Shown here: piece after piece, positions 7,695 through 13,517 of the stretch
Layout of the letters: each line of letters begins with the position of its first letter
Numbering within the stretch: the first letter of the stretch is position 1
DNA from: Syntrophomonas sp. UBA5432
Lineage (GTDB): Bacteria; Bacillota; Syntrophomonadia; Syntrophomonadales; Syntrophomonadaceae
Direction: 5' to 3'
DNA length: 13,517 nucleotides
NCBI GenBank assembly: GCA_002424365.1
Contig: DIRQ01000104.1
Span: 4,661-18,177, forward strand
Notes under the pieces: generated by a model
The model's database searches: none
What the model saw: the letters and a program-made list of their open reading frames with translations, nothing else
Told to the model about the DNA's origin: nothing
Program-made: the position numbers and the translations under genes

Positions 7695-8654
7695 ATGAGA
7701 CTTACCTTACGGGAGAGGGAAATATTTGAAGTATTAAAAAAAGAACCTTTGATTTCCCAAGATGAATTAGGTCGCCGTTTTGGTATTACACGCTCATCAG
7801 TAGCTGTACATATATCTAATTTGATGAAAAAAGGAGTTATTCTTGGCAAGGGGTATGTAATTAATGAAGTAGCATCAGCTGTGGTTGTAGGAGAAAGCTG
7901 CATTAATATAGACGTGCATGGGGAAAATGAAAATGCAAGAATTGACGTCGGTTATGGTGGTTTTGCGGTTGAGTTTAGCAGAGTCTTGTCTAATTTTGGT
8001 ATAAATGTTAAAGTAATAACAGTTACTGGTAATGATGACGTTGGTAATGCAATAATAGATAAGCTTAGGGAAAGTGAAATCGATGTTAGTAATATATACC
8101 GCTACACTAACACTAAGAAAAGAAGTTGTCGTCGAATATTTGTAAACAATACCTGTAGGTACGAGGAATGCTGTGGTTGGAAAGATTATGAGAAGGCAGT
8201 TAGTTTAAGCGAATGGGTAGTCTTGAACTGCGAATGGTTATGTGTTGACCCTCAATTTCAGAAAAACATGATTACTAAATTCTCTAGTAAGGAAGATGAA
8301 AAACTTCCGTACTTATCTACATACAGGATTATTAAATCTCCAGAAGATATTCCTGAATACTTATTAAGTTATTCTACTGTAGTTCTTGGGGTTAAGGCCG
8401 AAAGCCTTGACTTCTATGTCCAAAAAGTGCGGGCATTAGCAGAGAATCAGAATTGGATTTTAACTGATGGAAGTAGCCGGGTTATCTATTTTCAAGATAA
8501 GAAAGCAATAGAAGTACTTTTGTTACCCAACCAGAATTTTACTATTGAAGACCGGTTGCCGTTCTTGCTGGCTGGTTTAATTTACGGGTTATCAAGTGGC
8601 TATCCACTCCGGCAGGCTATCAGGATTAGTATAGGAGCAGCAGCCGGTGAATAA
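7695..8654 (+). CDS. Winged-HTH protein fused to a degenerate PfkB-type sugar-kinase fold
   Basis: Residues 1-58 form a winged helix-turn-helix (LTLREREIFEVLKKEP, then ITRSSVAVHISNLMKKGVI, then GKGYVI), like the N-terminus of E. coli YeiI and other HTH-PfkB proteins. Residues 60-319 follow the ribokinase (PfkB) layout: VVVGE strand, YGGF at 87-90, VITVTGNDDVGNAI, and a final AGLIYGLSSGYPLRQAIR helix. The kinase signatures are broken. The glycine-Asn motif after GG reads FAVEFSRVL, and the GAGD loop holding the catalytic base is replaced by TIEDRLPFLLAGL, with proline where the aspartate should align. I infer a ligand-sensing transcription regulator rather than an enzyme. Six cysteines cluster at 145, 154, 159, 160, 179 and 183. 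AGGGAG lies eight bases before the ATG. It occupies the slot where Bacillus has a GntR-type regulator (ymfC). Confidence 0.75.
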   Translation: MRLTLREREIFEVLKKEPLISQDELGRRFGITRSSVAVHISNLMKKGVILGKGYVINEVASAVVVGESCINIDVHGENENARIDVGYGGFAVEFSRVLSNFGINVKVITVTGNDDVGNAIIDKLRESEIDVSNIYRYTNTKKRSCRRIFVNNTCRYEECCGWKDYEKAVSLSEWVVLNCEWLCVDPQFQKNMITKFSSKEDEKLPYLSTYRIIKSPEDIPEYLLSYSTVVLGVKAESLDFYVQKVRALAENQNWILTDGSSRVIYFQDKKAIEVLLLPNQNFTIEDRLPFLLAGLIYGLSSGYPLRQAIRISIGAAAGE

Positions 8655-8657
8655 ATG

Positions 8658-8666
8658 TGCTAAAAT
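8658..8666 (+). promoter_or_regulatory. Candidate extended -10 promoter for rodZ
   Basis: TGCTAAAAT (8658-8666), preceded by TG, fits TRTGnTAnAAT-type extended -10 elements and lies four bases past the upstream stop codon. No -35 is recognisable. It resembles the elements at 4399 and 11829. Confidence 0.4.
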
Positions 8667-8684
8667 GCCTCTAGAGGGTTGGGA

Positions 8685-9425
8685 GTGAAAAAATTGGGCT
8701 TTGGAGAAAAGTTAAGGGAGGCTCGGGAAGCTAAGGGCTATTCCTTAGATTATATAGAGGAAGAGACAAAAATTAGAAAGCTTTATATTGAAGCTCTAGA
8801 ACAGGAGACATTTGATCTTCTTCCCCCTAAAGTATATGCTACTGGATTTGTACGTAGGTATTCCAAATGTTTAGGTCTTAATTCCGATAAAATGGTGGAT
8901 CAGTTTCAAAGCTTGGCCTATAAAGATGAACCCTTTAATGTAGAACCGGAGATAATTAAAGAAAAGAAATTTGATTCTGGGTTTCACATACCTTATCGAA
9001 ATATACTGGCAGGTATCATTTTTTTAATTATTGCTATTTGGGCGGGTAAACTGGTTCTGACCTATATTACTGGGTCGATTGATGTTACTGATAAACAGAC
9101 TCCAGCACCTCCTAAGGTGGAGGAATCGGTAAAGGAACCGGCAAAGGAACCGGTAAAGGAAGTGCCTCCTCAGGTGGAAGTGGAAAAGGTAGTAGTCATG
9201 ATAGAAGCCCGACAAGACTGCTGGCTTAATGTAGTAGTTGACGATGAAAACGTATTTACTAAGACTCTAAGGGCAGGCGATAAACAGAAGTTCGAAGGCA
9301 AGCAATCAGTTTATATAAAAGCAGGCAATGCTGGAGGAATTGATATTACTTATAATGGTAAAACGGTTGAACCTATAGGGAAATATGGGGAAGTAAAAGA
9401 AACAGAGTTCAAAGCAAAGTCATAG
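8685..9425 (+). CDS. rodZ: RodZ-like membrane protein with cytoplasmic HTH (YmfM type)
   Basis: RodZ-type proteins link the MreB cytoskeleton to the wall-elongation machinery. Residues about 5-75 form the HTH_25 domain (GEKLREAREAKGYSLDYIEEETKI, then YIEALEQETFDLLP and YATGFVRRYSKCLGL). A single membrane helix spans about 106-128, and the C-terminal part (about 168-240) is a beta-rich outer domain of the DUF4115 kind, with CWLNVVVDDENVF. A Lys/Glu/Pro linker with KEP repeats (about 143-162) joins them. The start is uncertain: TTG 8679, GTG 8685 and TTG 8694 are all in frame. I prefer GTG 8685 (246 residues), six bases after GAGGG. Synteny with Bacillus ymfM next to pgsA supports the family. 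It may carry its own extended -10 promoter. Confidence 0.87.
   Translation: MKKLGFGEKLREAREAKGYSLDYIEEETKIRKLYIEALEQETFDLLPPKVYATGFVRRYSKCLGLNSDKMVDQFQSLAYKDEPFNVEPEIIKEKKFDSGFHIPYRNILAGIIFLIIAIWAGKLVLTYITGSIDVTDKQTPAPPKVEESVKEPAKEPVKEVPPQVEVEKVVVMIEARQDCWLNVVVDDENVFTKTLRAGDKQKFEGKQSVYIKAGNAGGIDITYNGKTVEPIGKYGEVKETEFKAKS
9131..9161 (+). repeat. 12-bp tandem repeat in the rodZ linker
   Basis: The unit AAAGGAACCGGY occurs at 9131-9142 and 9143-9154, with a partial copy AAAGGAA from 9155; a diverged copy precedes it at 9119-9130. It encodes a Lys-Glu-Pro-Ala/Val tetrapeptide spacer outside the membrane. Confidence 0.85.
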
Positions 9426-9445
9426 CTGGAATAGGGGTTACTCAG

Positions 9446-10780
9446 GTGAATATAGGTTTTATTAGTCTTGGATGCTCAAAAAACCGGGTTGATACCGAGA
9501 TAATGATGGCGCTTTTAAGCAGTGCCGGACATAAAATAGTAAATTCCATAGAACGGGCCGAGGTTGTAATAATTAATACCTGCGGCTTTATTGAGGAAGC
9601 CAAAGAAGAAGGTATTAACACCTTACTGGAAACTGCGGAACTGAAAACCGGAGGAATACTAAAGTATTTGGTGGCTACTGGATGTTTGGCCCAGAGAAAT
9701 GGAAAAGAATTATTTGATGAGATGCCTGAACTGGATGCGGTTATAGGCATCTCCTATTTTGTTGCCATAAAGGATATTTTAACTGACCTGCAAAATGGTG
9801 GGAGAATTCTTAAAATAGGGCCACCTCCAGAAACTTTTGTAGAAAAGGGGCCTAGAATCATTTCAACTCCACCAGGTTCTGCATATCTAAAAATCGTTGA
9901 AGGGTGCAATAACCGCTGTAGCTATTGTGCCATACCTTCTATTAGAGGAAAACTGCGCTCGCGACCTATAGGCGAACTGGTAGAAGAAGCTCATATCTTG
10001 GCAGGGCAGGGGATTAAGGAGTTAGTTTTGATAGCTCAGGATACGGCTAACTATGGGTATGATTTACAAGGAAAATCCCTATTACCGCAGTTACTAAAAG
10101 AGTTGCAGAATGAAGTGGAGGTAGATTGGATAAGACTTCTTTATCTACACCCGGCTCATATAAGTGATGATATTATTAATAGCTTAGTTTCATTAAATAA
10201 GGTTATCCCTTATATGGATATTCCCATACAGCATGTTTCCAGTAAAATATTAAAAATGATGAATCGCAAGCATGATCGCCAGCAGCTGGAAGATTTAATT
10301 GATAAACTTAAAAATAAAATAAATGGTCTGGTTTTACGAACTACAGTGATGCTAGGTTTTCCCGGAGAAAAGGAAGCCGATTATAAAGAACTTTATAACT
10401 TTATAGAAGAGGTGGAATTTGACTGGCTGGGCGCTTTCACCTTTAATAGTGAAGAAGGAACGGCAGCTGCTAACCTGCCCAATCAAATTGAAGATACTGT
10501 AAAGAAAAAACGGCTGGATACTATCCTGGAACTACAGCAAAATATTACTCGTAAGAAAAATATTGCCCGTATAGATAGTACTGAGAAAATCTTGGTTTCG
10601 GGGCAGCTATCCTCCAATTTGTATATTGGCAGGGCTTATTTTCAAGCGCCCGAGGTAGATGGCCTGACTCTAATAAAAAGCAGCAGTAAACTGCCTCGGG
10701 GTGAGTTTACCCAGGTTCGCTTTGCCGGGGTTAGAAATTACGATATGATTGGAGAACTTATCGATGAACCTGCCCAATAA
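9446..10780 (+). CDS. rimO: Ribosomal protein S12 methylthiotransferase RimO
   Basis: RimO is a radical-SAM enzyme that adds a methylthio group to a conserved aspartate of ribosomal protein S12. The 444-residue protein shows the UPF0004 domain with Cys10 (LGCSKNRVDTE, the RimO rather than MiaB form), Cys46 (NTCGF) and Cys80 (TGCLAQR) binding one iron-sulfur cluster. Radical-SAM cysteines Cys154, Cys158 and Cys161 (EGCNNRCSYCAIP) bind the second. A C-terminal TRAM-like domain spans about 375-440. The GTG at 9446 begins 20 bases after the rodZ stop with GGGG about eight bases upstream. The 3' end overlaps the pgsA start, so rodZ, rimO and pgsA probably form one transcription unit. No key residue is missing. 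Confidence 0.95.
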   Translation: MNIGFISLGCSKNRVDTEIMMALLSSAGHKIVNSIERAEVVIINTCGFIEEAKEEGINTLLETAELKTGGILKYLVATGCLAQRNGKELFDEMPELDAVIGISYFVAIKDILTDLQNGGRILKIGPPPETFVEKGPRIISTPPGSAYLKIVEGCNNRCSYCAIPSIRGKLRSRPIGELVEEAHILAGQGIKELVLIAQDTANYGYDLQGKSLLPQLLKELQNEVEVDWIRLLYLHPAHISDDIINSLVSLNKVIPYMDIPIQHVSSKILKMMNRKHDRQQLEDLIDKLKNKINGLVLRTTVMLGFPGEKEADYKELYNFIEEVEFDWLGAFTFNSEEGTAAANLPNQIEDTVKKKRLDTILELQQNITRKKNIARIDSTEKILVSGQLSSNLYIGRAYFQAPEVDGLTLIKSSSKLPRGEFTQVRFAGVRNYDMIGELIDEPAQ

Positions 10781-11297
10781 ACTTACTATTTTAAGAATAA
10801 TACTCATTCCCGTTTTTGTCGTATTGCTGTTGATTAATATTCCCCATGGCGATTATTTTGCCGCTGCTATTTTTATTATTGCTGCCCTTACTGATAGCCT
10901 TGATGGCTACCTGGCCCGGCGCTGGAAGCAGGTAACCAGGCTTGGAATATTACTAGACCCTCTGGCTGATAAATTATTGATTACGGCAGCCCTAATAAGT
11001 TTGGTTGAATTGGGCAGAATTCCAGGATGGATAGCTATAGTAATAGTAGGCCGGGAATTTGCGGTTTCAGGTTTGCGAGCTATAAAGGCAGGGGATGGAA
11101 TAGTTATTCCCGCCAGCATTTTTGGTAAACTAAAGACAGCAACCCAGGTTATTGCAGTTCTGCTGGTAATTTTAGAAAACACTTACCGGTCAATTACTAC
11201 ATTGTCGATAGGGCAATGGGCCATGTATATTGCAGTAGTTATAACAATAATATCAGGTTTGGAGTATTTCTATCGCTTTCGCAAAGAGTTGAAATAA
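10764..11297 (+). CDS. pgsA: CDP-diacylglycerol-glycerol-3-phosphate 3-phosphatidyltransferase
   Basis: PgsA makes phosphatidylglycerol phosphate, the precursor of phosphatidylglycerol and cardiolipin, in the cytoplasmic membrane. From ATG 10764 the protein has 177 residues. It carries the full CDP-alcohol phosphotransferase motif: Asp44, Asp47-Gly48, Ala51-Arg52, Gly61, Asp65 and Asp69 (within TDSLDGYLARR and GILLDPLADK). MNLPNKLTILRI is a typical PgsA N-terminus. GGAGA (10751-10755) lies eight bases before this ATG; the upstream in-frame TTG at 10749 has no such site. Several hydrophobic helices follow. The start lies 17 bases inside rimO, so translation is likely coupled. Downstream is a long palindrome and then a convergent gene. 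Confidence 0.95.
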   Translation: MNLPNKLTILRIILIPVFVVLLLINIPHGDYFAAAIFIIAALTDSLDGYLARRWKQVTRLGILLDPLADKLLITAALISLVELGRIPGWIAIVIVGREFAVSGLRAIKAGDGIVIPASIFGKLKTATQVIAVLLVILENTYRSITTLSIGQWAMYIAVVITIISGLEYFYRFRKELK

Positions 11298-11301
11298 CAA
11301 T

Positions 11302-11346
11302 CGGAAGTCGGAGGTCGGACTTCCAACTTCCGACCTCCGACTTCCG
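11302..11346. repeat. Perfect 18-bp inverted repeat with 7-base periodicity
   Basis: CGGAAGTCGGAGGTCGGA (11302-11319) is the exact reverse complement of 11329-11346, separated by nine bases. Both arms and the loop read as successive heptads of the pattern C-S-R-A-N-N-T (S = G/C, R = A/G). It lies between the stop codons of pgsA and the convergent orphan gene, five bases from either stop. It could work as a bidirectional terminator, though there is no T run, or be a copy of a dispersed palindromic element. An alternative smaller hairpin (GGAAGT 11303-11308 with ACTTCC 11319-11324) overlaps it. Confidence 0.9.
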
Positions 11347-11351
11347 TTATG

Positions 11352-11669
11352 TTAGGCGGTCTTAGGACAGCTACGCTTGTAAGATTTGTCGAGGTTTACA
11401 ACATTATGCATGGTCTGTCGTAGTAGCTCATTAAACTCTTCCACGGTGTAACTATAGTCAATATCACCAGTGCCATAGAGGTCATCCAAAGAATCCAGGT
11501 AAACTTCAATCCAGTTGTATTCATCTGGGGCCGTTTCCTTACCAAATACCCTTTGCCATTCCTCATTAGTTTCCTCAATCGTCAGAGGTTCTACACTAAA
11601 GTCTACACCAATTTGCTCCAAATAACGTTCAAGCCAATCAGAATAAATTTTGTTGCGAGTAGTCATCAT
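11352..11669 (-). CDS. Orphan acidic 105-residue protein, function unknown
   Basis: I do not recognise this protein. It is small, acidic and aromatic-rich, with no membrane segment or signal peptide. An N-terminal helix (about 5-20, IYSDWLERYLEQIG) is followed by an acidic middle (IEETNEEWQRVF, then NWIEVYLDSLDDLYG) and a C-terminal helix (VEEFNELLRQTMHNVV) ending in a basic tail with one cysteine. Support for a real gene is good: GGAGAGGGG lies about ten bases before the ATG, an extended -10 promoter lies further upstream on the same strand, and no longer gene overlaps it. Two adjacent ATG codons (11669 and 11666) could start it. It converges on pgsA and diverges from the 180-residue membrane protein gene. 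It could be a small regulator or an adaptor for the neighbouring protease, but that is speculation. Confidence 0.75.
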   Translation of the reverse strand: MMTTRNKIYSDWLERYLEQIGVDFSVEPLTIEETNEEWQRVFGKETAPDEYNWIEVYLDSLDDLYGTGDIDYSYTVEEFNELLRQTMHNVVNLDKSYKRSCPKTA

Positions 11670-11673
11670 TTGT

Positions 11674-11699
11674 AATCACCCCTCTCCTCAATTGTGATT
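11674..11699 (-). promoter_or_regulatory. Hairpin framing the orphan gene's ribosome binding site
   Basis: AATCAC (11674-11679) and GTGATT (11694-11699) are complementary. In the minus-strand transcript they would place the GAGGAGAGGG ribosome binding site in a 14-base loop just before the start codon. With a two-base bulge the arms extend to TGTAATCAC and GTGATTgtTACA. This could be an RNA structure or a protein operator. Confidence 0.35.
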
Positions 11700-11727
11700 G
11701 TTACAACATTCACTAGCCTTTAACTAT

Positions 11728-11736
11728 ATTATAGCA
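11728..11736 (-). promoter_or_regulatory. Extended -10 promoter for the orphan gene
   Basis: On the minus strand 11736-11728 reads TGCTATAAT, an extended -10 element with no clear -35. The predicted start near 11721 gives a leader of about 50 bases containing the hairpin above. Confidence 0.55.
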
Positions 11737-11828
11737 CTCAGCAAACACAAATAAACTCCTAAATCGACAAAAGTCATTATTTGTTCTTAAATTACCATAA
11801 TTTTGCCTCAAACTGCATTATACTCCTA

Positions 11829-11837
11829 TGCTATAAT
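11829..11837 (+). promoter_or_regulatory. Extended -10 promoter for the membrane protein-protease pair
   Basis: TGCTATAAT (11829-11837) with TA before it fits TRTGnTATAAT. Its 12-base context CTATGCTATAAT is identical to that upstream of uppP. Transcription should begin near 11844, so the AGGAGGG ribosome binding site would lie at the very 5' end of the message. Confidence 0.6.
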
Positions 11838-11860
11838 GACCGCAGGAGGGTTGTAGGAAT

Positions 11861-12403
11861 ATGATGAAAAACAGTGAATTTAAAATAATTACGGCAGTAA
11901 TATCGCTTATTGTGACTTTGGCAGTATTGCTGGGCAGCTACAATCTATATAACAAATATGTGGTAGAAAAGCCATTAACTAGGGAATTAGCTACACTACC
12001 TACCGTTAAAAGCGCAAAAATTATGAAAGTTGATAAAGAATATTTCATTCAACTTCAACTGGAGCAGGTAGATAACATACAGGATAGCTACACCCAAATC
12101 GAATCTATAATTAATTCAAAAATCAAAAATGCTAAATATAAGATAGAAATTCAGGATGCAGATAGCAAAGAACTAAGTCATTTTTATAATGAATTACAGC
12201 CCGTACTTTACCAGGGCTTATCCGCACAGCGATATTTATGGTTGGATGAGCAAATTAAGGAGCGTAGCAGTAACAAGGGCATAGAATCCCGCCTTTATGT
12301 GGATGACAAGCGGGTTTATCTGCAGCTGGAAGATGCGGACTCTTACTTGTATAAAACCTTTGATATAGCGCAAACACAAACTAGTGGGGGTGGGGATAGT
12401 TGA
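11861..12403 (+). CDS. Single-pass membrane protein of unknown family, upstream partner of an FtsH-like protease
   Basis: I do not recognise this 180-residue protein. After a short basic N-terminus a hydrophobic helix spans about residues 8-28 (IITAVISLIVTLAVLLGSY). The following lysine-containing 150 residues are probably outside the membrane, although orientation is inferred. The outer part alternates strands and helices (AKIMKVDKEYFIQLQLEQV; SYTQIESIINSKIKNAKYKIEIQD; then SRLYVDDKRVYLQLE) and has no cysteine or catalytic motif. The tail is TQTSGGGDS. AGGAGGG (11844-11850) precedes the ATG pair at 11861/11864. Its stop overlaps the start of the next gene (TTGA), so the two proteins are made together and may form a complex. 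It could supply the extracytoplasmic domain its partner lacks. Confidence 0.85.
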   Translation: MMKNSEFKIITAVISLIVTLAVLLGSYNLYNKYVVEKPLTRELATLPTVKSAKIMKVDKEYFIQLQLEQVDNIQDSYTQIESIINSKIKNAKYKIEIQDADSKELSHFYNELQPVLYQGLSAQRYLWLDEQIKERSSNKGIESRLYVDDKRVYLQLEDADSYLYKTFDIAQTQTSGGGDS

Positions 12404-13517
12404 AAGAGATTCTGCTAGGAATTGGCTTAGCAATCGTAATATTTATGGCTGTTATCGGCCTTAATGTAATACCAGTGATATTGATTATTGTACTTGTTGC
12501 TTTTTTTTATCTCTTTATGCTCAACCAGGGTTCTATAAAATTTGAAGAAATGGGATCGGGCAGTAGGAAGGGAACGGGGATAGACTTTGGGGATATTGGA
12601 GGCCAGGATAGCGCAGTAAATGAACTGAAGGAAGCACTGCAGTTTGTAGTAAAACCTGAAGCTATTCACCATATGGGTATTCGCCCCCTCAGAGGAGTGC
12701 TCCTGGTTGGTCCACCTGGTACCGGCAAGACCCTCATGGCCAAGGCTGCTGCCGGTTATACTGGGTCTGCTTTTATCGCCACTTCCGGTAGTGAGTTTAT
12801 TGAGGTTTATGCTGGTGTAGGTGCTAAACGGATAAGAAAACTGTTCAATGACGCCAGAAAAAAGGCACATAAGGAAAAGAAGCGCAGCGCTATTATTTTT
12901 ATAGATGAATTGGATATTCTTGGTGGCAAAAGAGGTTCCCACAGCAGTCACCTGGAATATGACCAGACCTTGAATCAGTTGCTGGTGGAGATGGATGGTA
13001 TCAGTAGCAACCAGGAGCCTTTTGTTCTCCTCATAGGCGCTACCAACCGTGCTGATATGCTGGATTCGGCATTACTTCGACCTGGTCGTTTTGACCGCCA
13101 GGTGCAGGTAGGTCTGCCCGATAAGGGTGGACGCAAAACCATTCTGGATATTCATACCCGCAATAAACCTGTAAGCAATACCGAAGTTTTGGATGAGATT
13201 GCCCGGGCCACTTTTGGCTTTTCAGGTGCACATCTGGAGAGTTTGGCTAATGAGGCTGCCATACTGGCATTGAGGGAAGGCTCCTGTGAAATTGAAAACC
13301 GGCATTTTAGAGAGGCTATAGATAAGGTAATTATGGGCGAGAAACTGGACCGTCGACCTACTCCGATAGAAATGGAGCGCATCAGCATCCACGAAAGCGG
13401 TCATGCCCTAGTAAGTGAGATGCTGGAACCGGGAACGGTTTCTTCCTTAACTATAGTACCAAGGGGAAAGGCGCTAGGATTTATGCGTAAGGCCCCTCAG
13501 GATGACCAGTACCTGTA
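12400..13517 (+). CDS. FtsH-like membrane AAA+ zinc metalloprotease lacking the outer domain (3' truncated)
   Basis: This is an FtsH-family membrane protease that would unfold and degrade proteins on the cytoplasmic side. TTG 12400 is chosen because an in-frame TAG immediately precedes it, a G-rich site (12386-12395) lies upstream, and it overlaps the previous stop. The 372 residues seen begin with a hydrophobic hairpin (about 4-20 and 24-40) with only a few residues between, so the roughly 70-residue extracytoplasmic domain of standard FtsH is absent. Then come Walker A GPPGTGKT (104-111), Walker B IIFIDE (165-170), and the second region of homology GATNRADMLDSALLRPGRFDR with Arg230 and Arg233. 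The zinc site is HESGH at 331-335 (usually HEAGH). The pore loop reads YAGVGA where FtsH has FVGVGA. The gene runs off the window; the third zinc ligand is not visible. Confidence 0.9.
   Translation, partial: MKEILLGIGLAIVIFMAVIGLNVIPVILIIVLVAFFYLFMLNQGSIKFEEMGSGSRKGTGIDFGDIGGQDSAVNELKEALQFVVKPEAIHHMGIRPLRGVLLVGPPGTGKTLMAKAAAGYTGSAFIATSGSEFIEVYAGVGAKRIRKLFNDARKKAHKEKKRSAIIFIDELDILGGKRGSHSSHLEYDQTLNQLLVEMDGISSNQEPFVLLIGATNRADMLDSALLRPGRFDRQVQVGLPDKGGRKTILDIHTRNKPVSNTEVLDEIARATFGFSGAHLESLANEAAILALREGSCEIENRHFREAIDKVIMGEKLDRRPTPIEMERISIHESGHALVSEMLEPGTVSSLTIVPRGKALGFMRKAPQDDQYL

Noticed and set aside
12427..12951. 174-residue reading frame on the minus strand
   Set aside because: It is fully antisense to the FtsH-like gene, whose Walker and zinc motifs prove the plus strand is coding.

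Overview
The window is about 13.5 kb of an AT-leaning Firmicutes chromosome. Gene order closely follows the Bacillus/Clostridia block dapG - dapA - rnj - tepA - ylzJ - spoIIIE/ftsK - (regulator) - rodZ(ymfM) - rimO - pgsA. Strong AGGAGG-type ribosome binding sites, many GTG/TTG starts and the protein sequences suggest an anaerobic, probably spore-forming member of the Clostridia. A Syntrophomonas-like organism is my best guess, from recall of protein flavour and not from a search. There are no RNA genes, CRISPR arrays or insertion sequences, and no gene-free stretch exceeds 300 bases.

Left part (1-5217): the 3' end of a DapG-type aspartate kinase and complete dapA (lysine/diaminopimelate synthesis) end at a hairpin terminator. 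A catalytically intact ribonuclease J has its own promoter and ends at a strong terminator. Then come a ClpP-like TepA protease, translationally coupled to a small YlzJ-like protein, another hairpin, and uppP (undecaprenyl-diphosphatase) behind an extended -10 promoter.

Middle part (5302-11297): an FtsK/SpoIIIE DNA translocase; an unusual winged-HTH protein fused to a PfkB-type fold that appears to have lost its kinase residues and carries a cysteine cluster; a RodZ-like membrane HTH protein; the radical-SAM methylthiotransferase RimO; and the phosphatidylglycerophosphate synthase PgsA, whose start lies inside rimO. Cell envelope, chromosome segregation and translation functions are packed together here.

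Right part (11298-13517): this is where the window departs from the textbook order, which usually continues pgsA - cinA - recA. A perfect 18-bp-arm palindrome built on a 7-base period lies between pgsA and a convergent orphan gene encoding an acidic 105-residue protein. Divergent from the orphan is a two-gene unit. Its first gene encodes an unrecognised single-pass membrane protein of 180 residues. The second, overlapping it by TTGA, encodes an FtsH-like AAA+ zinc metalloprotease whose extracytoplasmic domain is essentially absent and whose pore loop reads YAG instead of FVG. This pair is the best candidate in the window for an undescribed system: a membrane protease whose outer-face domain may be supplied by a separate, co-translated protein. 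The protease gene runs off the end of the window.
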